NCBI GenBank assembly: GCA_964407405.1
Contig: CAYOVH010000007.1
Coordinates: 1 to 34,702, forward strand
Length of the DNA stretch: 34,702 nucleotides
Reading direction: 5' to 3'
DNA from: JASLCR01 sp964407405
GTDB taxonomy: Bacteria; Patescibacteriota; Saccharimonadia; Saccharimonadales; Saccharimonadaceae
Made by a program: the position numbers and the translations under genes. The notes beneath the pieces were generated by a model that was not told the DNA's origin, made no database searches, and worked only from the letters and a program-made list of their open reading frames with translations. Below are positions 7,954 to 16,767 of the stretch, one piece after another; position 1 is the first letter of the stretch; each line of letters opens with the position of its first letter.

Positions 7954-9044
7954 TGGCTCTCACACCGATTCAGGTTTTCAACACGGGAGGTTCGAGCCTC
8001 GCGAGTCTTTTCGCGGGCGGCACGAACACGCTGACCAACGCTCTGAACAACGTCATCCAGATCGGACGGGATCAGGCCAACCGGCAGTTCCAACAGGAGC
8101 GGGACTTCCTCGGCGAGCAGCGGGCGGAGATCAATCTGGCGCAGCGGCGGGCGGAGAACGAAGCCCGGGATTTCCGCACCGACAGGTCGTTCGACCGCGG
8201 TCTGTTGGAGTCCGACCGCAACTTCATCGAAGGGCGTTCCCGCTACGAAGATCAGCAAACCCGGCTGGACGCCTCGGACCTGTTTCGCAGCGAGCGTGCC
8301 GCGGTTGGCGATGCTTTCCGCGAACGGGAGGTCGGCATCCGTGAAGGAGAAACCGCCCGTCTCGCCGCGGAACGTGATGCCGAGGCCGCCTACAACCGGG
8401 ATCTCGCTCAAGGGCCAGGTCTCGTCGAACGCGGGACGAACTTCGTCGCCAGCCTTTTCGGCGGCGGCTCCACCCCGCAGGAGCGTCAGGCGCTGGCTGT
8501 AGAGCGTGCCCGCGCCGCCCAGGCCGTCCGCGACCCGGAAGCCCGCCGTTCCGCCATCTCGGAAGCCGCCCGTGCCGAAGCCGAAGCGAGGTCAGCCGGA
8601 GGAACCGGCAGGATCACTCCAGCGGAAGAACGGGCGCGGAACCGGGAACGCCGCCAGATCGAAACGCAGGAAATCCGGCAGGACGAACGCCGGATGAGTC
8701 TTCTCGTCAATGACCGGAAGGCATTTCCCACCGCTCGCGCCGCGGGGACAGACACCGAAGAGAAGCTGGCGATGGGCAGGGAATACGCCAAGAACCGTTT
8801 GGAGTCCGAGACGAACTTCGCACTCAACAACGACCGGGAAACCTACATCGGGAAAGGGGCGAACACGGAAGCCGGAGATGAACCCCTCACCCCCGCCGAA
8901 CGGGCGAAGCGAGGCGAGTTTTGGGACCTCGTCCGCAAGCACCAGACGGGTTTCGAATCTGAGGACACCCCTGCCGCGGCTCCGGCTGCTCCCTCTCAAA
9001 CCCAAAACGACCCGGTTCTCGACTGGCTGAACCCCTCCCGATGA
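7953..9044 (+). CDS. Coiled-coil virion/ejection protein, 363 aa
   Basis: The protein opens with MALTPIQVF, the same start as the upstream gene, then a Gly/Ala/Asn-rich segment (about residues 11-35). A long, highly charged helical body rich in Arg, Glu, Ala and Gln (about 40-290) is likely coiled coil. It ends in an Ala/Pro linker and DPVLDWLNPSR. No catalytic motif is seen. Long charged helices are typical of ejection-core proteins. The gene overlaps the previous stop as TGATG and lies one base before the giant gene, so the three are surely co-translated. Confidence 0.6.
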   Translation: MALTPIQVFNTGGSSLASLFAGGTNTLTNALNNVIQIGRDQANRQFQQERDFLGEQRAEINLAQRRAENEARDFRTDRSFDRGLLESDRNFIEGRSRYEDQQTRLDASDLFRSERAAVGDAFREREVGIREGETARLAAERDAEAAYNRDLAQGPGLVERGTNFVASLFGGGSTPQERQALAVERARAAQAVRDPEARRSAISEAARAEAEARSAGGTGRITPAEERARNRERRQIETQEIRQDERRMSLLVNDRKAFPTARAAGTDTEEKLAMGREYAKNRLESETNFALNNDRETYIGKGANTEAGDEPLTPAERAKRGEFWDLVRKHQTGFESEDTPAAAPAAPSQTQNDPVLDWLNPSR

Positions 9045-9045
9045 C

Positions 9046-12000
9046 ATGGCAACCCCCACACTCGGACAGCTTACCGGACATCCGGCCTACGCCGCGATGC
9101 CCTTGGAGGAAAAAGCGGCTACTCTAAACCGGTGGTTCGACGAGTCGGGTGGTGAGAACAACCCCAAGGTCGAACGCGTCCGACCAATCACGTTGCAGGT
9201 GGAGGCCATGCGCCACACCGCCTCGGCGATGCCATCGGAGCAGCGCCGTGAGATCGACCGGAACGTCTCCCGCGCCCTGCACGATGCCCGCAAGAGCTTC
9301 GCCCGTGAAGACATTCTCGACGATTTCGAACGCGGGGGCTACCTTGAGAGCTTCACCGATGCCATCAACAAAGGCTGGGACAAGGATCTCGAACGGCGGG
9401 ACGGCAAGTGGGTGACGCCGCAAATTTCGCAGAAATCCAGTCCTGGCGACGTGGGGCCGCTCGACGAGGCGGTCGGTGCGATCAGCGGGGTGCTCCAGTC
9501 CGCGGCCGGGAGGCTCGGCAAGCAAACGGACAGGCTCGACCCGATCCTCTCCCGCATCCAACGGGATCAGGGATTGTCGGACGACGACATGAAAACCGTC
9601 TGGTCGGACCTCGGCAACCTCTACCGCTCTTTTAAGCCGAACGAGCATGCCCGCGTGATGTCCGATGGTTCGCTGTTGCCGAACATGGCGGACTCCACGT
9701 GGTTGGATGACGCGAAGGCCCGCGAACACGTCGCCAAGTCCAAGGCTTCCGAAGCGTCGAAAGCCGCCACTCTGCGCAACCTTCCCAAGATGCAAGAGAA
9801 GATTGCCGAACGCATCGCCGCGGGCTACGACCAAGCTTCCAAGGATGGGGTCTTCGGCGCTCCCGGTTGGAGCTTCGAGCAGATCCCGGTGTTTTCGGAG
9901 TTCGCCGAACGTCACGGGGGGAGCGTGGCCGAGCAGGTCCGGGACTACGAAGAGCAGTTCCTCGACAAGCGATTCGGCCTCCAGAAGAAAATCTCCGCCG
10001 TGCAGGCTGCGGGCCTCGCCGGTCTGCGAAAGGCCGATCAGGCAATCCTCGGCCTCACGTCCCTCGGTCTCGACGCTGCCGGTCTCCAAGATACCGGTTT
10101 CGCCACCGGTGTCCGGGACCTCGCTGCCGAGTCCGCAGACTCCGCCGCCCTCCTCAAGCAAGGTGCCGGGACAAACGGCATCCTCGCTGCCATCGTTGAG
10201 GAGACGCCCTCCCTCGCCCTCCAGATCGGTCTCACCCGCGGCGTGGGTCGGCTTGCCGGGAGTCGTGGTGCCGCGGCCGGAGCAGCCTACGCATCCGCAG
10301 GCGGACAGTCCGCGGGCATCACCTATGCCAGTGAGATCGCCGCCGGAGCGACGCCGGAGGAAGCACGAGGCAAGGCCGTCCGAGCTGGTGTCAACACCGC
10401 ACTCATCACCGCGGCCTTCGGCACCGGAGGCGCGGGTGGTCTCGAACGGGCTGCGGTCGGCGGACTCTCCGCATCCTCCGCCACTCTCGGAGACTTCCTC
10501 CGGGTCGCACGTGAGCGGGGCGTCAAGGTTGCAGCCACCCACCCGGAACTCCGCAAGGTTGCCGGGAACACCCTGAAATCCGTTGCCGGGGAGGCAGCGG
10601 AGGAAGGGCTCGACGAGATCATGGAGGCGTTCCTCAACGCCGACCCAAACTCCAGTCTCGCCGACGCGTGGGACAACGCTTTCCAAGCCGCTTTCGTCGG
10701 CGGAGCGATTGGCGGAGTCACAGCCATCGCGCCGACGGCACCCCCCACCTACAGACAGACGACCAATGAGCTTGAGCAAACCGCAAACACCGCTCTCCGA
10801 AACGCAACTGAGCCGCGCCCGACAGATTTGCCTCCCGCCGGGGAGCGACAGGCCGACACCGCGCAAGACGGCGGAGACGCTGCTGAGGGAACACCTGAGC
10901 CTGAGCCGGAGAGACGCCCGGACGCTGCGGAGCCAACTGGTGAAGTAACGCCCGCCGACCCGGTGCCGGAAACCGGTCAGGAATCTGGCACTGCCGACCC
11001 GGTGCCGGAAACCGGTCAGGAATCTGGCACTGCCGTTGACGTGCAGGAAACCCCCGTTGACGAACGACAAGAACCGGAAGCGTCCACGGATGCACCACAA
11101 GAAGCCGAACCGGCTGGAGACGTGGCAGACGAGGGAGCTTTCTCAGTCTACCCCATCACCGTTGGCGGCGAAACGCGATACGCGGTTCAGGAGGGTGAAC
11201 AACGAGTCCCGGGTGACTCCTACTTCCGTTCGGAAGAGGAAGCGGAAGCGATGGCGGGCACGCTGAAACGTGTGGCCGAGTCCAACGCTCAGGCGGACGA
11301 AAGACGTGAGCAGGCCGCCGCTGAAGCGCAGGCCGCCGAAGAAACGCGAACCGCCGACCTCACCCGTTATTTGGAGAGCCGGAATCCTTCGGTCATGCAG
11401 CGCGGGAAGCTGACCGCTACTTTGGAACGCCCGACTTCCGTCGAGTACGACGACAAAGTGGTTCGCGGTTCCCGGCACGAAGTGGCCGCGGAGATGGTCC
11501 GTGACGGGTTCGTGCCGGTGGATCAAGGCGATGAAGGTTACACCTTGTCCCGGGGGCGGGAGGAATTTTTCGTCACCAAGGCGGAATACGACTTCGCCAA
11601 TTTCCTGATCGAAAACCCGGCAGCGGAAGTCACCCCGGAAGTCACCCCGGAAGTCACCCCGGAAGCAACCACTGCTGAAATTCTCCCCGCGGCGGAACCG
11701 GGAGCCTCTCCTCCACCTGCTGAACCGGGAGCCGAAACTCCGCCCACGACAGAACCGGAAGCCGAACCTCCGCCTCCTGCTGAATCTCCACCCGCCCGAA
11801 GGCCGCGCACGCCTGCACCGGATGACGAACTCACGTCCCTGAAACGGGCCTACGTGGACCGCGACCTTGCCCGCTACGGGCATGACCCGATTGCCCAACC
11901 TGCCCGGCAGGCGGATCAGGCATCGTGGGACGCCGCGGTGGAGCAGGTGGAGAAAGATCCCAACAAGGGCACCAGCCAGTCCGTGGGGAATGTCGTCATT

Positions 12001-15000
12001 GAGGACATCCTCCGCAAGCCTAGAACCTTCTCCGACAACGTCGAGCAGGGCATCGTTCTGGCGGAGTATTCAAAAAGGAAACTCGCTCAGTCCAAAGCAC
12101 AGGCCGAATTTTTCAAAGCCGTCGAGTCCGGCGATCAGGCTGCCGCCGACCGGGCCAGAACGAAACTCGACCGAGCGCGGGAAGACTACTACAATGCCGC
12201 CAAGGTAGCTCGACTCGCCGGGACGGAATGGGGTCGGCAAGGCCGTTTCAAACAGGTGCGGATCGACGAGGACTGGTCTCTCGCCGCGATGGAGGCCCGC
12301 ATCCGGGAAACGGTGAACGAGGGCCGTCCTTTGTCGGAAACCCAAGCAGAAGACATCCGCCAGCTTCACGAGCAGATTTCCAGCCTCCAAGGACAGGTAG
12401 AAGCTCTCCAAGCTCAAGCGGCTGAAGAGACGGCACGGGTGGTCTTCGAGGCCACCGCGGCAGAGATGCGCAAGCAGCTCCGCAGCTCCGCTCGCACCGG
12501 CGAACGCAAGGAGTCCACGCTCGACCGGTGGGCCGAGGATGCCCGCAAGCGGATCAAGGAGCGCGGCGGCAACCTCAATGCCGGTCTCAACCCGCTGGAT
12601 CTCGTCGATCACGCCATCGTCGGCGTCTCCTATCTCGCCAAAGGCGTTCGCACCTTGGCCGATTTCACGTCCCGCCTCGTCGGGGAGTTCGGCGAGGCCA
12701 TCCGGCCCTTCGCGCCGGAGATTTTTAAAAAGTCCCGCGAAATGTACACGGGCAACGGGCTCGACCCGAAGGTGAAGTCCTCTTCCGCCATTGTGCAGGA
12801 CATCGACACGGACGAGCCCCTCTCCGGTCAGACCGTCAACCAACTGGTGAAGGCCAAGATCAACGAAGGCGTCGAGGGATTCGAGAACGTGATGGCGGCG
12901 GTTCACACCGAAATCCTGTCCGCATTCCCCGATGCCACGCTCCGGGACGTTCACGTCGCCTTCTCGGCCTACGGGCGGGTCCGGTATCCGAGTCAGGCGG
13001 AGGACGCCAGAACGTGGCGGGAATACCGCACTCTTGCCCGGCTCATTTCCCAGCTTGAAGACGCCCGGGCGGGCATCACGCCCGCTCTTACCGGTCTCCA
13101 GCGAGATCGGGCAACCGAGCGTGTCCGCGCCCTTGAGAAAGAGGTCCGAGCGGCGATGCGCCGACTCAACCTCAAGCCTGCCGAGGATGGCCGGGCAACC
13201 GTGCTGGACGTGATGAAGACTCGGTTTCGTAACGCCATTGAGGAGATCGACGCCCGTCTCACCGAGGGCCGCCCTGCCCGCGGGCAGACGCCCGTCGAGT
13301 ATGACGAGGAGGCCACGGCTCTCCGGGAACGCAAGAAGGCGTTTCAGGATGCCTACAACGCGGTCTTCGGGGAGAAGGGCGACTCGGTTGCCGACCGTGC
13401 AGCTTCCGCCGAACGGGCCTTGGAACGATTGATCTCTCGTGAGACGGCTCTGGCTGCCGGGGTTCCCGGCGTGCCGAAAGCCGAGAAGGACGCCATCACG
13501 AACTTCCGCTTGGAGGAACTCCGCAAGGATCTCAACGAACGGCGTGCCCGCCGGACGGAAATCGAACGGCAGACCCGCGAAGACCAGCGCCGGGTTGAGG
13601 CGGACGAACGCCGTCTCGCCGCGGAGGAAGCCTCGTTGAAACGCCGGATCGCCGAGGAAGAGGAGAAAGCCGGTCCCGGTTGGATCAAGCGTCCCCGGAC
13701 CTTCGTCATGCGCCGGACCAGTCCCAAGGTCCTCGAACTCCAAGACCGTCTCGCCGCCCTGCGCCGCGAACGCAACGAGCGCACCCGTGCCGAGGAAGCC
13801 GCCCGCCGGGAAGCGACGGCGGAACAACGCCGGATCGCCTCAGCGGAACGGAATCTGGAACGACTGATCCAGCAGGAGCAGGAGATGGCCGCCGCCGGTG
13901 AGACGAGCCGGGCGACTCCAGCGCAAATGCGGCGCATGAGCCCGCGGATGGCCGCTCTCCGCAAGCAGCTCGACGATCTTCGCCAGACCCGGCAGGACCT
14001 GAAGAAAGCCCGTGAGGAGGCGGAAAAGGGTACGCCGGACGAGCGCCTGCTCGAACGCACCAAGAAGGCCGTACGCACCCGGATTGCCGAAATCGAACGC
14101 CGCCGGGCCGCCAAGGACTACTCCAAACCCGTCAAGCCTGAGCGCCAGACCGAGAAGGAACTGGACCGGCTGCTGTGGGAGGAAAAACGTGTGAAACGTC
14201 TGTTTAACGAGGATCTCGTCCGAGCCAAGATGGAGCGGGCCGACTTCGGCGACAAGAGCCTTCACCATTTCCGGGAGGGACTCAACGTCTCCCGCACCCT
14301 GATGACCAGTTTCGACTTGCCCCCGATCTTCCGGCAGGGCGGTTTCGTGACCTTCTCCCACCCGGTGCTCGCTTCGCGGTCTATGGTGAAAGCCTTCCGC
14401 GCCGGAGTCTCGGACGTGCAGGCCAACAAGATCCAAGAGGGGGTCAAGAACCACGCCGACTTCCAGCAGGCCGTCAACGCCGGGCTGGACATCACGGATA
14501 CCGAAGCGAGCCACAGCGTCACGAAGGTGGAGGAGGACTTCATCGGCCAACTGGCGGAAAACCTACCCGGGTGGGTTGGAAAAGGCGTACGGTTCTCCAA
14601 GCGAAGCTACACCATCCTGCTTAACGACATGCGGATGGAGATGTTCTCCCATCTGGCCCGCAAACTGGGAGGCGGTTGGTTCGGCGGAGGCAGGCCCGTC
14701 ACCGAAGCCGAGGCGAAGGTGATCGCGAACTTCGTCAACATTGCCACCGGGCGCGGCAACCTTGGTAAATTGGAAAGTGCCGCCGCAGCACTCTCACAGG
14801 CATTCTTTTCGCCGAAGTACGTCACCAGCCGGTTCCAGCTTCTCTACGGGGCCGCCACCGGCTTCGGGTTCGGCGAGGGCTACACCATGCGGAAAGGAGC
14901 CACCTTACGGACGCGGGCTTTGTTCGCCGAGCAGTATGCCCGCTTCCTGGCAGGCCGGGCAGCCTATGCGTGGCTGCTCATGCAGGGCCTCCGGGCTCTC

Positions 15001-15564
15001 GGCCCCGACGAAGACGATTCTCCGCCTATCGAATTCGATCCCCGGTCTTCCGACTTCCTGAAAATCCGTGTCGGACCGAACACCCGAATCGACCTGACCT
15101 CCGGCCTCGCCTCGGCCATCGTGGTCTCTTCCCGCATCGCTACGGGTAAGACGAAGACAGGAGGCGGCGACATGCTCTCCCTGCGCGGCCGGGATCGGGT
15201 GTGGGGGCGTGACGTGTGGAACACCGGGTCTTCCTTCCTCCGCACGAAACTCGCCCCTTGGCCTAGCGTTCTGGCCAACCTCGCCGTGGGGGCCGACGTG
15301 ACCGGAGAACCCACCACCCTGCAACGGGAGATCGTCGGGTCTTCGATCCCGCTCTCCTTCGGAGACATCTTCCAGTCTCTCAAGGAGCACGGCTTCAACC
15401 GCGGCGCCGCTTTGTCGCTGCTGGCCCTATTCGGTGAAGGCGTGCAGACTTACGGCGACACGGCGGCCCCGGACCTCGACGAATCCATCCTGCTGTGGTT
15501 GGGGGACGACCCGGAGAACTACCAGCGGGCTGCCCCGAAGGCGAAACAGCAGTTCCAATGGTGA
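9046..15564 (+). CDS. Giant polyvalent/DNA-ejection protein, 2172 aa
   Basis: This single frame of 6.5 kb carries several regions. An N-terminal helical domain (1-300) is followed by hydrophobic Gly/Ala stretches (about 310-345 and 370-480) that could insert in membranes. An AGEAAEEGLDEIMEAFLN / AWDNAFQAAFVGGAIGG block (about 510-565) is typical of large phage polyvalent proteins. Acidic Pro-rich linkers (575-690 and 860-930) contain a perfect 13-residue duplication and EVTP repeats. A long Arg/Glu coiled coil spans about 1448-1728. A C-terminal domain (about 1736-2172: FREGLNVSRTLMTSFDLPPIFRQGGF, FFSPKYVTSRFQLL) resembles LPD38-type polyvalent-associated domains. I infer it is the phage counterpart of T7 gp16, travelling with the DNA into the cell. 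No protease, polymerase or transglycosylase motif was recognised. Confidence 0.7.
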   Translation: MATPTLGQLTGHPAYAAMPLEEKAATLNRWFDESGGENNPKVERVRPITLQVEAMRHTASAMPSEQRREIDRNVSRALHDARKSFAREDILDDFERGGYLESFTDAINKGWDKDLERRDGKWVTPQISQKSSPGDVGPLDEAVGAISGVLQSAAGRLGKQTDRLDPILSRIQRDQGLSDDDMKTVWSDLGNLYRSFKPNEHARVMSDGSLLPNMADSTWLDDAKAREHVAKSKASEASKAATLRNLPKMQEKIAERIAAGYDQASKDGVFGAPGWSFEQIPVFSEFAERHGGSVAEQVRDYEEQFLDKRFGLQKKISAVQAAGLAGLRKADQAILGLTSLGLDAAGLQDTGFATGVRDLAAESADSAALLKQGAGTNGILAAIVEETPSLALQIGLTRGVGRLAGSRGAAAGAAYASAGGQSAGITYASEIAAGATPEEARGKAVRAGVNTALITAAFGTGGAGGLERAAVGGLSASSATLGDFLRVARERGVKVAATHPELRKVAGNTLKSVAGEAAEEGLDEIMEAFLNADPNSSLADAWDNAFQAAFVGGAIGGVTAIAPTAPPTYRQTTNELEQTANTALRNATEPRPTDLPPAGERQADTAQDGGDAAEGTPEPEPERRPDAAEPTGEVTPADPVPETGQESGTADPVPETGQESGTAVDVQETPVDERQEPEASTDAPQEAEPAGDVADEGAFSVYPITVGGETRYAVQEGEQRVPGDSYFRSEEEAEAMAGTLKRVAESNAQADERREQAAAEAQAAEETRTADLTRYLESRNPSVMQRGKLTATLERPTSVEYDDKVVRGSRHEVAAEMVRDGFVPVDQGDEGYTLSRGREEFFVTKAEYDFANFLIENPAAEVTPEVTPEVTPEATTAEILPAAEPGASPPPAEPGAETPPTTEPEAEPPPPAESPPARRPRTPAPDDELTSLKRAYVDRDLARYGHDPIAQPARQADQASWDAAVEQVEKDPNKGTSQSVGNVVIEDILRKPRTFSDNVEQGIVLAEYSKRKLAQSKAQAEFFKAVESGDQAAADRARTKLDRAREDYYNAAKVARLAGTEWGRQGRFKQVRIDEDWSLAAMEARIRETVNEGRPLSETQAEDIRQLHEQISSLQGQVEALQAQAAEETARVVFEATAAEMRKQLRSSARTGERKESTLDRWAEDARKRIKERGGNLNAGLNPLDLVDHAIVGVSYLAKGVRTLADFTSRLVGEFGEAIRPFAPEIFKKSREMYTGNGLDPKVKSSSAIVQDIDTDEPLSGQTVNQLVKAKINEGVEGFENVMAAVHTEILSAFPDATLRDVHVAFSAYGRVRYPSQAEDARTWREYRTLARLISQLEDARAGITPALTGLQRDRATERVRALEKEVRAAMRRLNLKPAEDGRATVLDVMKTRFRNAIEEIDARLTEGRPARGQTPVEYDEEATALRERKKAFQDAYNAVFGEKGDSVADRAASAERALERLISRETALAAGVPGVPKAEKDAITNFRLEELRKDLNERRARRTEIERQTREDQRRVEADERRLAAEEASLKRRIAEEEEKAGPGWIKRPRTFVMRRTSPKVLELQDRLAALRRERNERTRAEEAARREATAEQRRIASAERNLERLIQQEQEMAAAGETSRATPAQMRRMSPRMAALRKQLDDLRQTRQDLKKAREEAEKGTPDERLLERTKKAVRTRIAEIERRRAAKDYSKPVKPERQTEKELDRLLWEEKRVKRLFNEDLVRAKMERADFGDKSLHHFREGLNVSRTLMTSFDLPPIFRQGGFVTFSHPVLASRSMVKAFRAGVSDVQANKIQEGVKNHADFQQAVNAGLDITDTEASHSVTKVEEDFIGQLAENLPGWVGKGVRFSKRSYTILLNDMRMEMFSHLARKLGGGWFGGGRPVTEAEAKVIANFVNIATGRGNLGKLESAAAALSQAFFSPKYVTSRFQLLYGAATGFGFGEGYTMRKGATLRTRALFAEQYARFLAGRAAYAWLLMQGLRALGPDEDDSPPIEFDPRSSDFLKIRVGPNTRIDLTSGLASAIVVSSRIATGKTKTGGGDMLSLRGRDRVWGRDVWNTGSSFLRTKLAPWPSVLANLAVGADVTGEPTTLQREIVGSSIPLSFGDIFQSLKEHGFNRGAALSLLALFGEGVQTYGDTAAPDLDESILLWLGDDPENYQRAAPKAKQQFQW
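10954..11031. repeat. Perfect 39-bp tandem duplication inside the giant gene
   Basis: Two identical 39-bp units (10954-10992 and 10993-11031) encode ADPVPETGQESGT twice, at residues 637-662 of the giant protein, in an acidic disordered linker. Perfect identity indicates a recent slippage or duplication event. Confidence 0.9.
11626..11661. repeat. Three 12-bp tandem repeats encoding EVTP
   Basis: GAAGTCACCCCG is repeated three times (11626-11637, 11638-11649, 11650-11661), followed by a diverged fourth copy. It encodes EVTP repeats at residues 861-872, at the start of a Pro/Glu-rich linker. Confidence 0.9.
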
Positions 15565-15646
15565 AGGAATGAGCGGTGGAAATGCCTCTTCCTGGGGGCT
15601 CTCCGCAAGGAGACAGGCGGCGGCTGATTATGCGACAGAGCGTCGT
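15565..15646. other. Convergent intergenic region
   Basis: These 82 bases separate the rightward giant gene from the leftward block. A short hairpin (TCTCC GCAA GGAGA at 15600-15613) with a GNRA-type loop is the only structure seen. It has no U-tract, so terminator function is unproven. Confidence 0.35.
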
Positions 15647-15859
15647 TTATTCACTGTTCGCAGAAGGGAAAGCATCCTCGAAGCATTGACCGCAAAACGG
15701 CATTGCATAGGGATCGGGGGACAGCGTTCCACCTTCTTTGTCGGGATCGAAGATTTGCCCACACGGGCATTTGAGTTTGCCGTCCGGTTGCCACATTTCA
15801 TCGTATGCGGCTTCCGCTCGCATTTCTCCTCTTTCGATTGGGTCTGGTATGTAATTCAT
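15647..15859 (-). CDS. Small zinc-binding protein, 70 aa
   Basis: The product MNYIPDPIERGEMR... carries CPCGQIFDPDKEGGTLSPDPYAMPFCGQC in two parts: CPC (about residues 31-33) and CGQC (about 56-59). These are arranged as paired cysteines, suggesting a small zinc ribbon. The N-terminal half is acidic and helical. It is the last gene of the leftward block and converges on the giant gene. No Shine-Dalgarno sequence precedes the ATG. Function is unknown; such proteins often bind nucleic acid or modulate host enzymes. Confidence 0.6.
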   Translation of the reverse strand: MNYIPDPIERGEMRAEAAYDEMWQPDGKLKCPCGQIFDPDKEGGTLSPDPYAMPFCGQCFEDAFPSANSE

Positions 15860-15863
15860 AATC

Positions 15864-15949
15864 TGCGAACAAGGCGGTCCACGTAACCGCTAGGAGCGGT
15901 TACATTTCCCTTGGTTTTCATTGTCTTTCTCCGCTCCTAGCGGCACGTG
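15864..15949. repeat. Nested palindromes and degenerate attC-like sequence
   Basis: GTAACCGCT-AGG-AGCGGTTAC (15883-15903) is a perfect 9-bp hairpin over the stop codon of the gene at 15890-16351. CCGCTAGGAGCGG (15887-15899) recurs inverted at 15931-15943. Both copies are flanked by CACGT (15880-15884 and 15944-15949), giving a long inverted repeat with a 30-bp spacer. The left part contains CGAACAAGGCGGT (15866-15878), identical to 13 bp of the attC-like element at 28037-28096, and CCTTGG follows, as in that element. It could be an attenuator or terminator, or a decayed mobile site. Confidence 0.6.
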
Positions 15950-16351
15950 ACCTTGGGCGTTCTCCCCATGAATCGCCGACAACACTCGGTCGTCATGCGA
16001 CATTGCCGCATCGCACGAAGGGCGGCATTCCCATTCGGCAGGGATCTCCTTTTCGTTGACGCGAGTGAGATACCCGCCGATTTCGTGCGCGGTCTTGTTG
16101 CAGAGACGGCAAGCATACTTCCTCCGGTGAACTGTCCGCTTTCGGAACTCTTCGGCCCATACATCATCTGGGATCTCCTTAGCGAGTGCCTTACCTGCAT
16201 CATACCATTCCCAACCATCTACGGCAGGGAGTAGATCCTCGCCGACATAATCGCGGGTGAGGCAGATCGCCCGCAAAGCACGGGAGAACAAGGGCGATGG
16301 AGAGGAATCGGCACAAGCTTCCTTCAGGGTGTTTTGGTTGTCAGTTGTCAT
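15890..16351 (-). CDS. Zinc-binding hypothetical protein, 153 aa
   Basis: I recognise no named family. The N-terminal half (LFSRALRAICLTRDYVGEDLLPAVDGWEWYDAGKALA) is helical. A CRLC motif at about residues 80-83 is followed by ECRPSC about 25 residues later, forming a likely four-Cys zinc site. The C-terminal 20 residues (HVPLGAEKDNENQGKCNRS) are encoded by the palindromic DNA noted at 15880-15949 and look appended. The start overlaps the stop of the upstream DUF3310 gene by 4 bp. Confidence 0.6.
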   Translation of the reverse strand: MTTDNQNTLKEACADSSPSPLFSRALRAICLTRDYVGEDLLPAVDGWEWYDAGKALAKEIPDDVWAEEFRKRTVHRRKYACRLCNKTAHEIGGYLTRVNEKEIPAEWECRPSCDAAMSHDDRVLSAIHGENAQGHVPLGAEKDNENQGKCNRS

Positions 16352-16767
16352 AGGTCGTTTTCTTTCTTCGGCGTGGGTTGTTCGAGGTGCCGGTCCCTCA
16401 TCTCAGTGTTCGGGGTTGGGTATTCCATCTCAAGAAGAAGCTGGAGGCAATGGATTGCCTTCTCGATGTCCTCGCGCCCGTTCTTCTCCCGGTGCCGGGA
16501 CACGTAACGAATCACGCTCGATTCGCAGTAAGAGAGTTTGTTCTTCTGGCAATACTCGGCAGGTTGAATGGCCATCCCTTTGTAGTGGTTGCCTGCTACC
16601 TGCTGATCCAGTGCCGCAGGCTGGGGTGGAGGCTTCACACCGCCAGCGGGTAGGGGTCCGTAGAGTTCTTCGTATGCCTGCCGTCTTCTTTTCCTGAAAT
16701 CGCATGTCGAGCATAGCGGCAGGGGGTCAGTTTTTATGAGAGGAAAGGTGCAGTTAAGACAGTTCAT
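16348..16767 (-). CDS. DUF3310 protein with N-terminal zinc finger
   Basis: This 139-residue protein begins with CLNC and CSTC (residues 3-6 and about 18-21), a small zinc finger. Residues about 56-112 match DUF3310: VAGNHYKGMAIQPAEYCQKN, SYCESSVIRYVSRHREKNGREDIEKAIHCLQLLLE. DUF3310 (SaV-like) domains are frequent in phage replication or nucleotide-metabolism clusters, and the exact biochemical activity is unsettled. The fusion to a zinc finger may target DNA. The gene overlaps the SNF2 helicase stop and the next start, so it is translationally coupled. Confidence 0.8.
   Translation of the reverse strand: MNCLNCTFPLIKTDPLPLCSTCDFRKRRRQAYEELYGPLPAGGVKPPPQPAALDQQVAGNHYKGMAIQPAEYCQKNKLSYCESSVIRYVSRHREKNGREDIEKAIHCLQLLLEMEYPTPNTEMRDRHLEQPTPKKENDL

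Noticed and set aside
9124..11100. 658-codon minus-strand frame
   Set aside because: Antisense of the giant gene, with low-complexity Gly/Arg/Val composition and no recognisable motif.
12070..13827. 585-codon open frame on the minus strand
   Set aside because: It lies wholly opposite the giant gene, whose protein has coherent coiled-coil and linker structure. High GC opens antisense frames.
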